Assembly (NCBI RefSeq): GCF_000429005.1
Contig: NZ_AUBA01000001.1
Location: forward strand, 124,001-188,000
Reading direction: 5' to 3'
Origin: Novosphingobium acidiphilum DSM 19966
GTDB taxonomy: Bacteria; Pseudomonadota; Alphaproteobacteria; Sphingomonadales; Sphingomonadaceae
DNA length: 64,000 nt
Of the stretch, positions 53,944-62,936 are shown in pieces. Each line of letters begins with the position of its first letter. The stretch's first letter is position 1. The translations under genes and the position numbers were made by a program. The notes beneath the pieces are model-generated. The model worked only from the letters and a program-made list of their open reading frames with translations. It made no database searches and was not told the origin of the DNA.

Positions 53944-55758
53944 TTGCGTGACACGTCGCCCCTCGATCAGTTTCGCGCCGTGCTGGCCGGCGCGGCGCGG
54001 GCGCTTGCCGAAGAGCCCGAGATCGAAGTTGCCTGGACGGCCGATGCCGCCGGGCAGTCGGGCACCGCGCTGCGCGTGCCGATGCCACCGCGCGCATTGC
54101 CTGCGGTGCAGGTGGCAGAGGCGCGCGGCGCGGCCGATTCGATGGCGCTGAAACTGCGTCTGCACAATGCCGCGCTGCACCAGGCGCGTGCGCCGGGCGA
54201 ACCGGTGGCGCGCGCGGTTTATGATGCAATCGAACAGGTGCGGTACGAGGCGCAAGGGTCCGATGGCTATGCCGGGATTCGCGGCAATATCGCCGCGGCG
54301 ACCGACCAGCGCCTGTTGAGCGATCCGATCGCGCGCGCAGCCCGCGCCGAAGACGTGCCGCTGCAGACCGCGGTGTCGCTGCTGCTGCGCGAGGCGCTGA
54401 CCGGCGAGCCGGTGCCCGAAAGCGCGCGGCTGGGCACCGACATGGTGCGCAGCTGGGTTTCCGCAAAGGCCGGCGATGATTTTTCGGCGCTGGCCGCGGT
54501 GATTGGGGATCAGAAGGCATTTCAGCAGCTTGCGCTCGATATGCTGGGCCATCTGGAGCTGACGCTGCCGACCGATGCCCCACCCTCGGACACCGAGGAC
54601 AACGAGGGCGAGGATCAGGACGACGGCGAAGATCAGCCCGACGAAAGCCCCGATTCGGCCGACCAGTCGCCCAGCGAAATGGCCGGCGAGACCAGCGAAG
54701 GCGGCGAGGACGGCGACCAGGAACAGGACCCCAACGAGATCGAGGACAGCGCCGATGCCGATATCGCCGACGATGGCGATGAAGGCATGCTGCCCACCCG
54801 GCCCAACCGGCCGTGGACAGATCTGCCCGACGGCTTTGACTACAAGGCCTATACCGAAAGCTATGACGAGGTCATTGCCGCCACCGATCTGTGCGACGAG
54901 GAAGAGCTGACACGCCTGCGCGCCTATCTCGATGCGCAGATGAAGGGCTTGCAATCGGTTGTCACGCGGCTGGCCAACCGGTTGCAGCGCCGGCTGATGG
55001 CGCAGCAGAACCGGTCGTGGGATTTCGACCAGGAAGAGGGCATTGTCGACGCGGCGCGGCTGGCGCGCGTGGTGATCAGCCCGGGGCATTCGCTGTCCTA
55101 CAAGATCGAACGCGATGTCGAATTCAAGGACACCGTGGTCACGCTGCTGATCGACAATTCGGGTTCGATGCGCGGCCGGCCGATCTCGATTGCGGCGATC
55201 AGCGCCGATATTCTGGCACGCACGCTCGAACGCTGCGGGGTCAAGACCGAAGTGCTGGGCTTTACCACCCGCGCGTGGAAGGGCGGCCAGTCGCGCGAAT
55301 CATGGCTGGTCAGCGGAAAGCCGGCAAACCCCGGCCGGCTTAACGATCTGCGCCACATCGTTTACAAAAAGGCCGATGAACCCTGGCGCCGCGCGCGCAA
55401 GAACCTGGGCCTGATGATGCGCGAAGGCCTGTTGAAGGAAAACATCGACGGCGAAGCCTTGCTGTGGGCGCACACCCGCCTGCTGGCCCGCCCCGAAGAC
55501 CGCCGCATCCTGATGGTCATTTCCGACGGTGCGCCGGTTGATGATTCGACGCTGTCGGTCAACAGCGCGGGCTATCTCGAGCAGCACCTGCGCAAAGTGA
55601 TCGACTGGATCGAAAAGCAGTCGCCGGTGCAGCTTGTGGCGATCGGCATCGGCCACGATGTCACGCGCTATTACCGCCGCGCGGTGACGATCATGGATGT
55701 CGAACAATTGGGCGGGACGATTGTCGAACAACTGGCGGATCTGTTCGACGACGATTGA
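53944..55758 (+). CDS. cobT: Cobaltochelatase subunit CobT
   Basis: A 604-residue subunit of the aerobic ATP-dependent cobaltochelatase, which with CobN and CobS inserts cobalt into hydrogenobyrinic acid a,c-diamide. The N-terminal domain (about 1-215) is followed by a strongly acidic linker (about 217-280, Asp/Glu/Gln-rich) and a C-terminal von Willebrand A domain with the MIDAS motif LIDNSGSMRGRP and LMVISDGAPVDDS. The start is TTG, with AAGGA 11 bases upstream and no in-frame ATG nearby. CobS, usually adjacent, is not in the window. Confidence 0.93.
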   Translation: MRDTSPLDQFRAVLAGAARALAEEPEIEVAWTADAAGQSGTALRVPMPPRALPAVQVAEARGAADSMALKLRLHNAALHQARAPGEPVARAVYDAIEQVRYEAQGSDGYAGIRGNIAAATDQRLLSDPIARAARAEDVPLQTAVSLLLREALTGEPVPESARLGTDMVRSWVSAKAGDDFSALAAVIGDQKAFQQLALDMLGHLELTLPTDAPPSDTEDNEGEDQDDGEDQPDESPDSADQSPSEMAGETSEGGEDGDQEQDPNEIEDSADADIADDGDEGMLPTRPNRPWTDLPDGFDYKAYTESYDEVIAATDLCDEEELTRLRAYLDAQMKGLQSVVTRLANRLQRRLMAQQNRSWDFDQEEGIVDAARLARVVISPGHSLSYKIERDVEFKDTVVTLLIDNSGSMRGRPISIAAISADILARTLERCGVKTEVLGFTTRAWKGGQSRESWLVSGKPANPGRLNDLRHIVYKKADEPWRRARKNLGLMMREGLLKENIDGEALLWAHTRLLARPEDRRILMVISDGAPVDDSTLSVNSAGYLEQHLRKVIDWIEKQSPVQLVAIGIGHDVTRYYRRAVTIMDVEQLGGTIVEQLADLFDDD

Positions 55759-55812
55759 CGCCGGTATCGCGACCGCTACGAAGAGATGTCTTCGACGGGT
55801 GGGGTGCAAGTT

Positions 55813-56607
55813 ATGAAAATGCGCGTGGTTCTGCCGTTGGCGGCGATTTGCCTGGCCCATCCTGCCGAGGCCGCGCCGCTTTTGGCCAACGAAACCGAAT
55901 TGCATATCGAGACGCACGGCGAGGTTAAGGCAATTTCGGCCACGCTGTCGCAGACGGTGCATGTTGCCAAACGGGGCAAGGACTATTGCGACAAAGAGGT
56001 TGCGGAGAAAGTGGCCGAGGTCAAAGCCCAGCTGCGCACGGCCGGCTTGCCCGATGCCGCGATTGCGGTTGTCGCGCAGCCCTGCACCGACACGGGCAAG
56101 ATCGATGTCCGGTTCAACAGCTTTGATCCCGATGCGATGGTCCTGCCCAATCTTCCGCAAACCACCGATCCCGAGGAACTGGCGCGGCGCGCCGATGCGA
56201 AACGGCGCGCGGCATTGCCCTTGTACCATTCGCAGGTCACCGTGACTGCGCGGGTTGACGATATGAACACCATGGGTGCGGTTGCGGTGGCGTTCAACAT
56301 GCCGTTTGGCAACGGTTCGGGTGCTACGCGCGTGTTTCAATACGCAAAGCCGTATGAACTGGACCGCATGGCCTATGTCGATGCACTGGCCAAGGCACGC
56401 GCCAGTGCCGACACGATCGCGCTGGCGATGGGCGCGCATGTGGTGCGGATTGCGCGGGTTTCCAACCACGCCGCGCCGCTGGCGCTGGACGAAGCGGTCA
56501 AATTTTTTGCCAACATGGCCCAGCAGCCCGGCCGGGGATTGCCCTCGGTCATCGAGGGCACTTACATCGTGTCGCTGGCGGTCGATTACGTGGTCAGTCC
56601 GAACTGA
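55813..56607 (+). CDS. SIMPL domain (DUF541) exported protein
   Basis: A 264-residue protein with a signal peptide (MKMRVVLPLAAICLAHPAEA). The SIMPL domain appears as LHIETHGEVKAISATLSQTV at the start and YVDALAKARASADTIALAMG near the C-terminus. The family has a possible role in envelope stress or signalling, but no activity is established. The ATG at the signal peptide is preferred over one nine codons earlier because GGTGGGG is well placed before it. It follows cobT by 54 bases. Confidence 0.87.
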   Translation: MKMRVVLPLAAICLAHPAEAAPLLANETELHIETHGEVKAISATLSQTVHVAKRGKDYCDKEVAEKVAEVKAQLRTAGLPDAAIAVVAQPCTDTGKIDVRFNSFDPDAMVLPNLPQTTDPEELARRADAKRRAALPLYHSQVTVTARVDDMNTMGAVAVAFNMPFGNGSGATRVFQYAKPYELDRMAYVDALAKARASADTIALAMGAHVVRIARVSNHAAPLALDEAVKFFANMAQQPGRGLPSVIEGTYIVSLAVDYVVSPN

Positions 56608-56665
56608 ACCGGTGGTGCCGCGATGATGCCCGCATCCGGACGGTCGGGCAGAAAGGCGATTGATC

Positions 56666-57352
56666 GTGTCTGCATCCCGGTCTGTCTCTGATGCCGTGGC
56701 CAGCCGGCGGTCGATCCGGCGTTTCCTGCCCGAGCCGGTCGACCCGGCGGTGCTGCGCGGCGTGCTGAAAATGGCCCAAAATGCGCCCTCGGGCGGCAAT
56801 GTACAGCCGTGGCATGCGCATGTGCTGACCGGCGAACCGCTGGCCCGGCTGTTCGATGCGGTGGCCGCGGTGCTGCCGCAGGGGCGTGCCGCGCATGCGC
56901 CCGAATATGCGGTCTATCCGCCCGAACTGTCGGGGCGTTATGCCGAACGGCGGTCGGGCGTGGGTGAGGCAATGTATGCAGCGCTGAACATCGCGCGCGA
57001 GGACAAGATCGGCCGGCTGGTGCAATTTGCCGCCAATTTCCGCGCGTTCGAGGCGCCGGTGCTGATGCTGGTGCACATGCCGCGCACGATGGGCCCGCCG
57101 CAATGGTCGGACACCGGCATGTGGCTGCAGACGGTGATGCTGCTGCTGCGCGAGGCGGGGCTTGATTCGTGCGCCCAGGAAGCCTGGGCGATATACCAGC
57201 GACAGATCCGTGCGGTGGTGCCGATCCCCGATGATCACGTGTTTTTCTGCGGGCTGGCAATCGGGCATCGCGATGCCGAAGCGCCGATCAACCGGTTTGC
57301 GGTGGCGCGCGCACCGCTCGACGAGGTGGTCACCTGGGTGGGATTTGCCTGA
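56666..57352 (+). CDS. Nitroreductase family protein (second copy)
   Basis: A 228-residue FMN-dependent reductase with VASRRSIRRFLPEPVDPAVL (FMN phosphate site), NAPSGGNVQPWHAHVLTG and LAIGHRDAEAPINRF. It is a paralogue of the protein at 24351-25013, sharing motif order and the QWSD-GMWLQT block. GTG start with AAAGG nine bases upstream; the TTG two codons earlier is too close to that box. Substrate unknown. It is 86 bases upstream of cysS. Confidence 0.92.
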   Translation: MSASRSVSDAVASRRSIRRFLPEPVDPAVLRGVLKMAQNAPSGGNVQPWHAHVLTGEPLARLFDAVAAVLPQGRAAHAPEYAVYPPELSGRYAERRSGVGEAMYAALNIAREDKIGRLVQFAANFRAFEAPVLMLVHMPRTMGPPQWSDTGMWLQTVMLLLREAGLDSCAQEAWAIYQRQIRAVVPIPDDHVFFCGLAIGHRDAEAPINRFAVARAPLDEVVTWVGFA

Positions 57353-57438
57353 CCGCGCAACACGAACGGGCGCGTGACCATCGGCCGGGCGTCGGGTGCA
57401 CCTTGACGCCCCCGACAGGTCCGGGGCAAGGCCGCACC

Positions 57439-58926
57439 ATGACCGATCACAGCCCCCTTGTCCTGTTCAACAGCCTGACCCGCCAGCCAGAGCCGTTCGT
57501 GCCCGTTCATGCCGGAGAGGCGCGGGTCTACAGCTGCGGCCCGACCGTCTACAACTATCCCCATATCGGCAACATGCGCGCCTATGTCTTTGCCGACGTG
57601 CTGGGGCGCACGCTGTCGTATAAGGGCTATGCGCTGACGCATGTCATCAATATTACCGATGTCGGCCACCTGACCGACGATGCCGACGCGGGCCAGGACA
57701 AGATGGAGGCCGCTGCCGCCGCGCGTGCGCAATCGATCTGGGACATCGCGCGCCATTATACGCAGGCCTATTGGGACGATATCGCCGCGCTGAACATCCG
57801 AACGCCCGCGCATTGGTCGATCGCCACCGAGTATGTGCCGCAGATGATCGCCTTTGCCCAAACGATCGCGGCCAGGCACTGCTACGAACTGCCCAGCGGG
57901 CTCTATTTCGATATCGCCTCGGTCGCCGATTACGGATTGCTGGCGCGCGCGCATACTGAAGAGGGCGCGGGCCGCATCGACGAGGTCGAGGGCAAGCGCC
58001 ACGCGGCCGACTTTGCCATATGGCGCAAGACGCCCGCGGGCGAAACGCGGCAGATGGAATGGGATTCGCCGTGGGGCCGGGGCGCGCCCGGATGGCATCT
58101 GGAGTGTTCGGTGATGTCGGGCGCGCTGCTCGGGTTTCCGTTCGATATCCACACCGGCGGGATCGACCATCGCGAAATCCACCATCCCAACGAAATTGCG
58201 CAAAATCAGGCGTTTTGCTGCACCGGGGGGCTGGCCGATCCCGCCAGTTCGGGCGCGCGGGTGTGGATGCACAACAATTTCCTGGTCGATCGCACCGGCA
58301 AGATGTCGAAAAGTTCGGGCGAATTCCTGCGTCTGCCGTTGCTGATCGATCGCGGCTATCACCCGCTGGCCTATCGCCTGATGTGCCTGCAGGCACATTA
58401 CCGCAGCGAACTGGAATTTTCGTGGGACGGCCTTGGCGCAAGCCTGACGCGGCTGAAACGGCTGGTCATGGCGGTGGCGCAATTGCGCGATCGCGCCGGG
58501 CAGGGGGCGGATCAGCCTGGCCCGCGCTTTGCCGAGGCGTTGGCGCGGTTTGACGCGGCCATCAGCGATGATCTGAACACCCCGGTCGCGCTGACCGTGC
58601 TCGATGAGGTGGTGGCGATGAAAAAGGTCGATCCCGCGGAAAAGCTGGCCGCGATCGGTGTGATCGACGCGGTGCTGGGGCTGGGCCTGCTGACGCTGAA
58701 CCGGATCGATCTGCGGCTGCGGCCCAAGGCGGCAACGATTGACGAAGCAGCGATCGCCACAGTGCTCGACGCGCGCCGTGCCGCGCGCGCCGACAAGGAT
58801 TTTGCCCGGTCCGACGCGCTTCGCGACGACCTGTCAGCCGCGGGCGTCGAGGTCATGGATGGCGATCCGCTGGGCTGGGACTGGCGCCCAACCGCGGCAA
58901 CACCCGCAACAGGAGCAACCGCATGA
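57439..58926 (+). CDS. cysS: Cysteinyl-tRNA synthetase
   Basis: A 495-residue class I synthetase that charges tRNA-Cys. The zinc Cys and HIGH box are in YSCGPTVYNYPHIGNMRAY, GGIDHREIHHPNEIAQ holds further zinc ligands, and the KMSKS loop is GKMSKSSGEFLRL. The C-terminal helical domain contains RADKDFARSDALRDDL. The ATG is preceded by an AAGGC box about 9 bases upstream. Its stop overlaps the next ATG (ATGA). Confidence 0.97.
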   Translation: MTDHSPLVLFNSLTRQPEPFVPVHAGEARVYSCGPTVYNYPHIGNMRAYVFADVLGRTLSYKGYALTHVINITDVGHLTDDADAGQDKMEAAAAARAQSIWDIARHYTQAYWDDIAALNIRTPAHWSIATEYVPQMIAFAQTIAARHCYELPSGLYFDIASVADYGLLARAHTEEGAGRIDEVEGKRHAADFAIWRKTPAGETRQMEWDSPWGRGAPGWHLECSVMSGALLGFPFDIHTGGIDHREIHHPNEIAQNQAFCCTGGLADPASSGARVWMHNNFLVDRTGKMSKSSGEFLRLPLLIDRGYHPLAYRLMCLQAHYRSELEFSWDGLGASLTRLKRLVMAVAQLRDRAGQGADQPGPRFAEALARFDAAISDDLNTPVALTVLDEVVAMKKVDPAEKLAAIGVIDAVLGLGLLTLNRIDLRLRPKAATIDEAAIATVLDARRAARADKDFARSDALRDDLSAAGVEVMDGDPLGWDWRPTAATPATGATA

Positions 58927-59879
58927 TCGAAACAGGCAACAAGACCGTCGTCGTGGTCAATGCCATGGTGGCTCCGCTGCTGGCCGGACGCGTGCCTGAA
59001 TGGGTCGATTTGCGCGCCTTTTCCAGCACCGAGGAATTGCATGAACTGGCTCCGCAGGCCGAAATCGGCTGGTTTGACCTGTACAAGGTGGCCGCGATGG
59101 CCGGTGCGATCGGTGCGGCAACGCGGTTGCGTTGGCTCAACTCGATCTATGCCGGGGTCGACAGCTTTCCGCTCGACGTGCTGGCCGCGCGCGGCGTGAC
59201 GCTGACCAACGGCACAGGGATCAATGCGATCACGATCGCCGAATACGTGGTGATGGGCATGCTGACGATGGCCAAGGGCTATGCCGAGGTCGTGCGCGCG
59301 CAGGATCGGCAGGAATGGCTGATCGATTCGCCCGGCAAACAGGAATTGTGCGGCAGCCGCGCGCTGATCCTGGGCGCGGGCGAGATCGGCGGGCGCGTGG
59401 CGCGCATGCTGGAAGCGTTCGAGGTCGAGATTGCCACGGTGCGCCGCCGTCCGGCACCAGGCTGCATCGGGCCGCAGGAATGGCGCGCGCGGCTGGCTGA
59501 ATTTGACTGGGTCATCATCGCCGTGCCCGCCACCGCCGATACCGCAGGCCTGATCGGGGCTGCGGAAATCGCCGCAATGAAGCCGGGGGCGGCGCTGGTC
59601 AATGTGGCGCGCGGCAGCGTGATCGATCAGGATGCGCTGATCGCCGCGCTGAATTCGGGGCATCTGGGCGGGGCGTTCCTCGATGTCTGCACGCCCGAAC
59701 CGCTGCCACCGGGGCACGCGTTGTGGACCACGCGCAACGCCCATGTCACGATGCATCTGTCGGGCCGCGCGCAAAGCCGGATGTTTGCGCGTGCGGCCGA
59801 CCGGTTTCTGACCAATCTCGATCGCTGGCATCGCGGCGAACCGGTGGCGCCGCAAGTTGACCTGACCGCAGGTTATTGA
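58923..59879 (+). CDS. D-2-hydroxyacid dehydrogenase, NAD-binding
   Basis: A 318-residue oxidoreductase. The Rossmann motif is ALILGAGEIGGRVARMLEAF near residue 145, followed by DWVIIAVPATADTAGLIG, and the catalytic Arg is in LVNVARGSVIDQDALI. The usual catalytic His region is HVTMHLSGRA. Such enzymes interconvert 2-oxo and D-2-hydroxy acids with NAD(P)H; the substrate is unknown. AGGAG lies 7 bases before an ATG that overlaps the cysS stop, so it is co-translated with cysS. Confidence 0.9.
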   Translation: MIETGNKTVVVVNAMVAPLLAGRVPEWVDLRAFSSTEELHELAPQAEIGWFDLYKVAAMAGAIGAATRLRWLNSIYAGVDSFPLDVLAARGVTLTNGTGINAITIAEYVVMGMLTMAKGYAEVVRAQDRQEWLIDSPGKQELCGSRALILGAGEIGGRVARMLEAFEVEIATVRRRPAPGCIGPQEWRARLAEFDWVIIAVPATADTAGLIGAAEIAAMKPGAALVNVARGSVIDQDALIAALNSGHLGGAFLDVCTPEPLPPGHALWTTRNAHVTMHLSGRAQSRMFARAADRFLTNLDRWHRGEPVAPQVDLTAGY

Positions 59880-60418
59880 TCGAGCAACAGCGCGCTGACC
59901 TCGACCTCGGCTGAGGGGTGGGGCAGCACGGTGTGGTGGAACCGGGTCACGGTGATCTCGGCGATCAGCGCGCCCTGAACCGCGATCGCGTCATCGCCGA
60001 TTGCGATGGTCAGGGCCTCGGCCGCGTGCACGGCGTCGTTGCCGTCGAACCGCAGCACGAACGTATGGCGCGATCCGCTGAACGTGGCGCTTGACCATTG
60101 TGTTTCGCCGTGGCGCACCAGCCGCGCCAGCGGCCCGGCGCAATCGAACAGCGCCTGGGCCAGGCGTTGACCCGAGGTGATCCGTGGGCGGTGGCCGGCG
60201 TGGCGGGCAGGTGGGCGGGTGTTTTCGGTGTTGCGCCACATCGTCGAGTTCCGATCTGCAATGTTCATGAAATGTTCCACCTGTGATTGCCGGGTGGCCT
60301 GGCATCTGCGCCACTGGTCCCAAAAGGTTGGATCGCGCGGGCCGACGATCGCAGGCACAGGCCGGCCCATGCCGAACGCGAACGCGCACATGCGAAATTG
60401 GCGGAGCCGCTGCCACAT
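59873..60418 (-). CDS. Hypothetical protein (181 aa)
   Basis: The product starts MWQRLRQFRMCAFAFGMGRP and ends TVLPHPSAEVEVSALLLDQ. There is no signal peptide or membrane helix and I recognise no family. AAGGAT is 6 bases before the ATG, supporting a real gene. It is divergent from the S24 gene and overlaps the dehydrogenase by 7 bases tail to tail. A link to the S24 repressor, through the shared 94-base promoter region, is plausible. Confidence 0.68.
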   Translation of the reverse strand: MWQRLRQFRMCAFAFGMGRPVPAIVGPRDPTFWDQWRRCQATRQSQVEHFMNIADRNSTMWRNTENTRPPARHAGHRPRITSGQRLAQALFDCAGPLARLVRHGETQWSSATFSGSRHTFVLRFDGNDAVHAAEALTIAIGDDAIAVQGALIAEITVTRFHHTVLPHPSAEVEVSALLLDQ

Positions 60419-60458
60419 CGGGGTATCCTTTCGATTCGGTCTAAGATTTTTCCTATAT

Positions 60459-60493
60459 TGACGTGATATTTCTTGTGGTCTAGGATAAATCCT
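60459..60493 (+). promoter_or_regulatory. Promoter with palindrome over the -10 element, S24 gene
   Basis: TTGACG (60458-60463) and TAGGAT (60481-60486) are 17 bases apart and read toward the S24 gene. The palindrome AGGAT-aa-ATCCT (60482-60493) covers the -10. GGTCTA followed by (A/G)GAT occurs twice, at 60438 and 60477. The 60419-60512 spacer is AT-rich. Autoregulation by the S24 repressor-like protein is a reasonable inference. Confidence 0.55.
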
Positions 60494-60512
60494 TCGAATT
60501 TGGGGTAAGGAT

Positions 60513-61196
60513 ATGCCAACCATGCCGATCGCCGGCACCGCCGATGCTGATGCCCGCGCGCGCCTGATGGAGCTGGCGCGGGGGCGGGGGGTCAGCCTGT
60601 CCGCGCTGTCGGCGCTGATCGGGCGCAACGCCGCCTATTTGCAGCAATTCGTGCGCAAGGGATCACCGCGCAAGCTTGAGGAAAACGATCGCCGCACGCT
60701 GGCGATGTTTTTCGGGGTCGATGAAGCGCAGCTGGGGGCGCCCGAGGCGGCGGGTGGGGCGGGCCCTGCGGCGCACGCGCCCGCAACGCGCAATCCCTGG
60801 GTGGATATTCCCCGGCTGGCGCTGGGCGCGTCGGCGGGTCCGGGCGCGCTGGCGGGCGATGAACAGGCGCAAGACCGGTTGCGCTTCAGCCAGCGCTGGC
60901 TGCGCACGCTGGGGCTCGATCCGGCGCACCTTTCGGTGATCGAGGTGGCGGGCGACTCGATGGAGCCGACCTTGCGCGATGGTGATGAGATTCTGGTCGA
61001 CCGGTCGATCGGACCGTGGCGTGATGGCATCCATGTGGTGCGGATCGATGATGTGCTGCTGGTAAAACGGTTGGAACAGGGTGCGGCAGGCACAGTCCGC
61101 GTGATCAGCGACAACCCCGCCTATGCCAATACCGACCGCGCGCGCCAGGACGTGGTGGTGGTGGGCAGGGTGGTGTGGAAAGGCGGCCGGATCTGA
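60513..61196 (+). CDS. S24 family repressor-like protein (HTH plus peptidase domain)
   Basis: A 227-residue protein. The N-terminal helix-turn-helix region (about 15-50) includes SLSALSALIGRNAAYLQQFV. The C-terminal S24/LexA-type domain has the catalytic Ser in VAGDSMEPTLRDGDEI and Lys in DVLLVKRLEQG, the Ser-Lys dyad used for self-cleavage in LexA and phage repressors. Such chromosomal proteins are common in alphaproteobacteria and need not be phage-derived; no other phage gene is present. It may respond to DNA damage. TAAGGAT precedes the ATG. Confidence 0.9.
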   Translation: MPTMPIAGTADADARARLMELARGRGVSLSALSALIGRNAAYLQQFVRKGSPRKLEENDRRTLAMFFGVDEAQLGAPEAAGGAGPAAHAPATRNPWVDIPRLALGASAGPGALAGDEQAQDRLRFSQRWLRTLGLDPAHLSVIEVAGDSMEPTLRDGDEILVDRSIGPWRDGIHVVRIDDVLLVKRLEQGAAGTVRVISDNPAYANTDRARQDVVVVGRVVWKGGRI

Positions 61197-61236
61197 AAGG
61201 GTTGCGCTTCGTGCATTGGCGCATCATCTTGACCGC

Positions 61237-61911
61237 ATGACCGAACCGCAGACACCATCCGTACCGCCGCTCAAAGTGGCGATCATTCCCGTCACCCCCT
61301 TGCAACAGAATTGCACGCTGGTGTGGTGCACCAAAACCATGCGCGGCGCGTTTATCGATGCCGGCGGCGATCTGGCGCTGTTGCGACAGGCCATCGCCAA
61401 GACCGGGGTGACGATTGAAAAGCTGCTGGTGACCCACGGCCATATCGACCATTGCGGCAGCACCGGCATCTTTGCCCGCGAACTGGGTGTGCCGATCGAA
61501 GGCCCGGAAGAGGCGGACCGGTTCTGGATCGCGCGGCTGAACGACGATGGCCGCAAATACGGCATCGATGGAGAAGTGTTCGAACCCACCCGATGGCTGC
61601 ACGATGGCGATACCGTCACGATCGGCGATTGTGTGCTCGACGTGGTGCATTGCCCGGGGCACACGCCGGGGCACGTGGTGTTTTTCCACGCCCCGTCGCG
61701 CTTTGCCATCGTGGGAGATGTGCTGTTCCAGGGTTCGATCGGGCGGACCGATTTCCCGCTGGGCAATCATCAGCAATTGCTCGATTCGATCACCCAGAAG
61801 CTGTGGCCGCTCGGCAACGATGTGACCTTTGTGCCCGGCCATGGTCCGGTCAGTACCTTTGGCCAGGAACGCCAGACCAATTCCTACGTCAGCGATTATA
61901 TCCTGTCGTAA
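61237..61911 (+). CDS. MBL fold metallo-hydrolase, glyoxalase II-like
   Basis: A 224-residue hydrolase. The metal motif is LLVTHGHIDHCGSTGIF (THxHxDH), then HCPGHTPGHVVFF, AIVGDVLFQGSIG with the bridging Asp, and the last metal His in FVPGHGPVS. YcbL/glyoxalase II-type proteins cleave thioesters such as S-lactoylglutathione; the exact substrate here is not fixed. No clear ribosome binding site is visible. It is 40 bases downstream of the S24 gene. Confidence 0.9.
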   Translation: MTEPQTPSVPPLKVAIIPVTPLQQNCTLVWCTKTMRGAFIDAGGDLALLRQAIAKTGVTIEKLLVTHGHIDHCGSTGIFARELGVPIEGPEEADRFWIARLNDDGRKYGIDGEVFEPTRWLHDGDTVTIGDCVLDVVHCPGHTPGHVVFFHAPSRFAIVGDVLFQGSIGRTDFPLGNHQQLLDSITQKLWPLGNDVTFVPGHGPVSTFGQERQTNSYVSDYILS

Positions 61912-61918
61912 AAATCCC

Positions 61919-61935
61919 CCCCCGTTTTGCGGGGG
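61919..61935. terminator. Hairpin between MBL hydrolase and MAPEG genes
   Basis: CCCCCG and CGGGGG arms with a 5-base loop (ttttg) lie between two convergent genes. No T-run follows on either strand, so its efficiency is uncertain. Confidence 0.45.
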
Positions 61936-61946
61936 AGGGGACTTGA

Positions 61947-62336
61947 TCACATGTCGATCGCGATGGTGGCCGCCCAGATGGCCAGCCCCAGCAGGCTGAG
62001 CATGGTCACCATCGTGCCGATCATCCGGCCGATGCGCAGCGGGCCGCCGTCCATGCCCACGCCATGCGCGACGCGCGCGACGACAAAGGCCCCGGCAACC
62101 CCGGCCAGCCACAGGTTGCCCGGCCGCGCAGCCTCGATCAGCGCGATCAGGATCAGCACGATCGGCGCGTTTTCGATGAAATTGGCCTGCGCGCGCATGC
62201 GCCGGATCAGGTCTTCGTCACCGCCGTCGCCGACGCTGATCTTCTTGGCGCTGCGTACCGCGCCGATGCGGATCGACAACCATACGTTGAGTGCGGCGGC
62301 GGCTGCGGCCGATGCCAGGCTGATGGGCAGATACAT
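61947..62336 (-). CDS. MAPEG family membrane protein
   Basis: A 129-residue protein with four helices (PISLASAAAAAALNVWLSI at the start, IVLILIALIEAA, LWLAGVAGAFVVARVAHGVG, TMVTMLSLLGLAIWAATIA). The family motif region RAQANFIENAPIVLI, with Asn and Glu for glutathione binding, is present. Bacterial members are glutathione-dependent or of unknown activity. AGAGG abuts the ATG and GGGAGC is 11 bases away; neither is ideal. Confidence 0.88.
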   Translation of the reverse strand: MYLPISLASAAAAAALNVWLSIRIGAVRSAKKISVGDGGDEDLIRRMRAQANFIENAPIVLILIALIEAARPGNLWLAGVAGAFVVARVAHGVGMDGGPLRIGRMIGTMVTMLSLLGLAIWAATIAIDM

Positions 62337-62403
62337 CCTCTTGCGTGCTCCCGTAATCGCCGGGCTGTTTCCCGGCTTCATGCGGTGGCTAGCCCAGCGT
62401 GGC

Positions 62404-62431
62404 TTGCAAATCATCCGAAATTGCGTATAGG
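62404..62431 (+). promoter_or_regulatory. Probable promoter of rpmF-plsX
   Basis: TTGCAA and TATAGG are separated by 16 bases, about 165 bases before the rpmF start. The layout matches the promoter seen before the aldolase gene. A leader of this length leaves room for regulation, but I see no specific element. Confidence 0.5.
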
Positions 62432-62596
62432 CCCCCCTTCGCCCGCGATCGGCACGGTCTATCGGCGCTTCCTGTGACCAGACATGGTTCATGCAATGTG
62501 TTGCATGCGATCGGTCATCGGGGGGTTGTCTGGTGGTCCGTTTGTGCCTATCGCGCCCGTGACATAGACTTTAGTTGATCAGGAACAGGTGCCGAG

Positions 62597-62776
62597 ATGG
62601 CCGTCCCCAAGCGAAAAACCTCGCCGTCGCGTCGCGGCATGCGTCGTAGCCACGATGCGCTGACGCCCCATGCATTCCACGAATGCTCGAATTGCGGCGA
62701 ATTGAAGCGTCCGCACTGCTTGTGCAACGCGTGTGGCCACTACAACGGTCGCGAAGTGATCGCGGTCGGCAGCTGA
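62597..62776 (+). CDS. rpmF: 50S ribosomal protein L32
   Basis: A 59-residue protein starting MAVPKRKTSPSRRGMRRSHD, the canonical L32 N-terminus. Cys residues in ECSNCGELKRPHCLCNACGH form the two CxxC-like pairs of the zinc-binding version. It sits 160 bases upstream of plsX, the order found in most bacteria, where ribosome and phospholipid synthesis genes share a transcript. Confidence 0.96.
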   Translation: MAVPKRKTSPSRRGMRRSHDALTPHAFHECSNCGELKRPHCLCNACGHYNGREVIAVGS

Positions 62777-62936
62777 GACAGGCTTTGCGTTCCGGGCCGA
62801 TTGTCGGTCCGGCGCGCAGGACTGGCTTGCCACACCACTGAAGATCGGCGCGGTTCGCCCGCGCACCGGCATCCGAATCGGCCCCGCGGGGCAGACGGCC
62901 GGACAAAACAAGCACGCAAGAGGAGACCGTCACACC

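Noticed and set aside
60513..61196. Prophage repressor
   Set aside because: The S24 protein is the only phage-like gene. Its neighbours are housekeeping genes with normal composition, and no integrase or attachment repeats are present.
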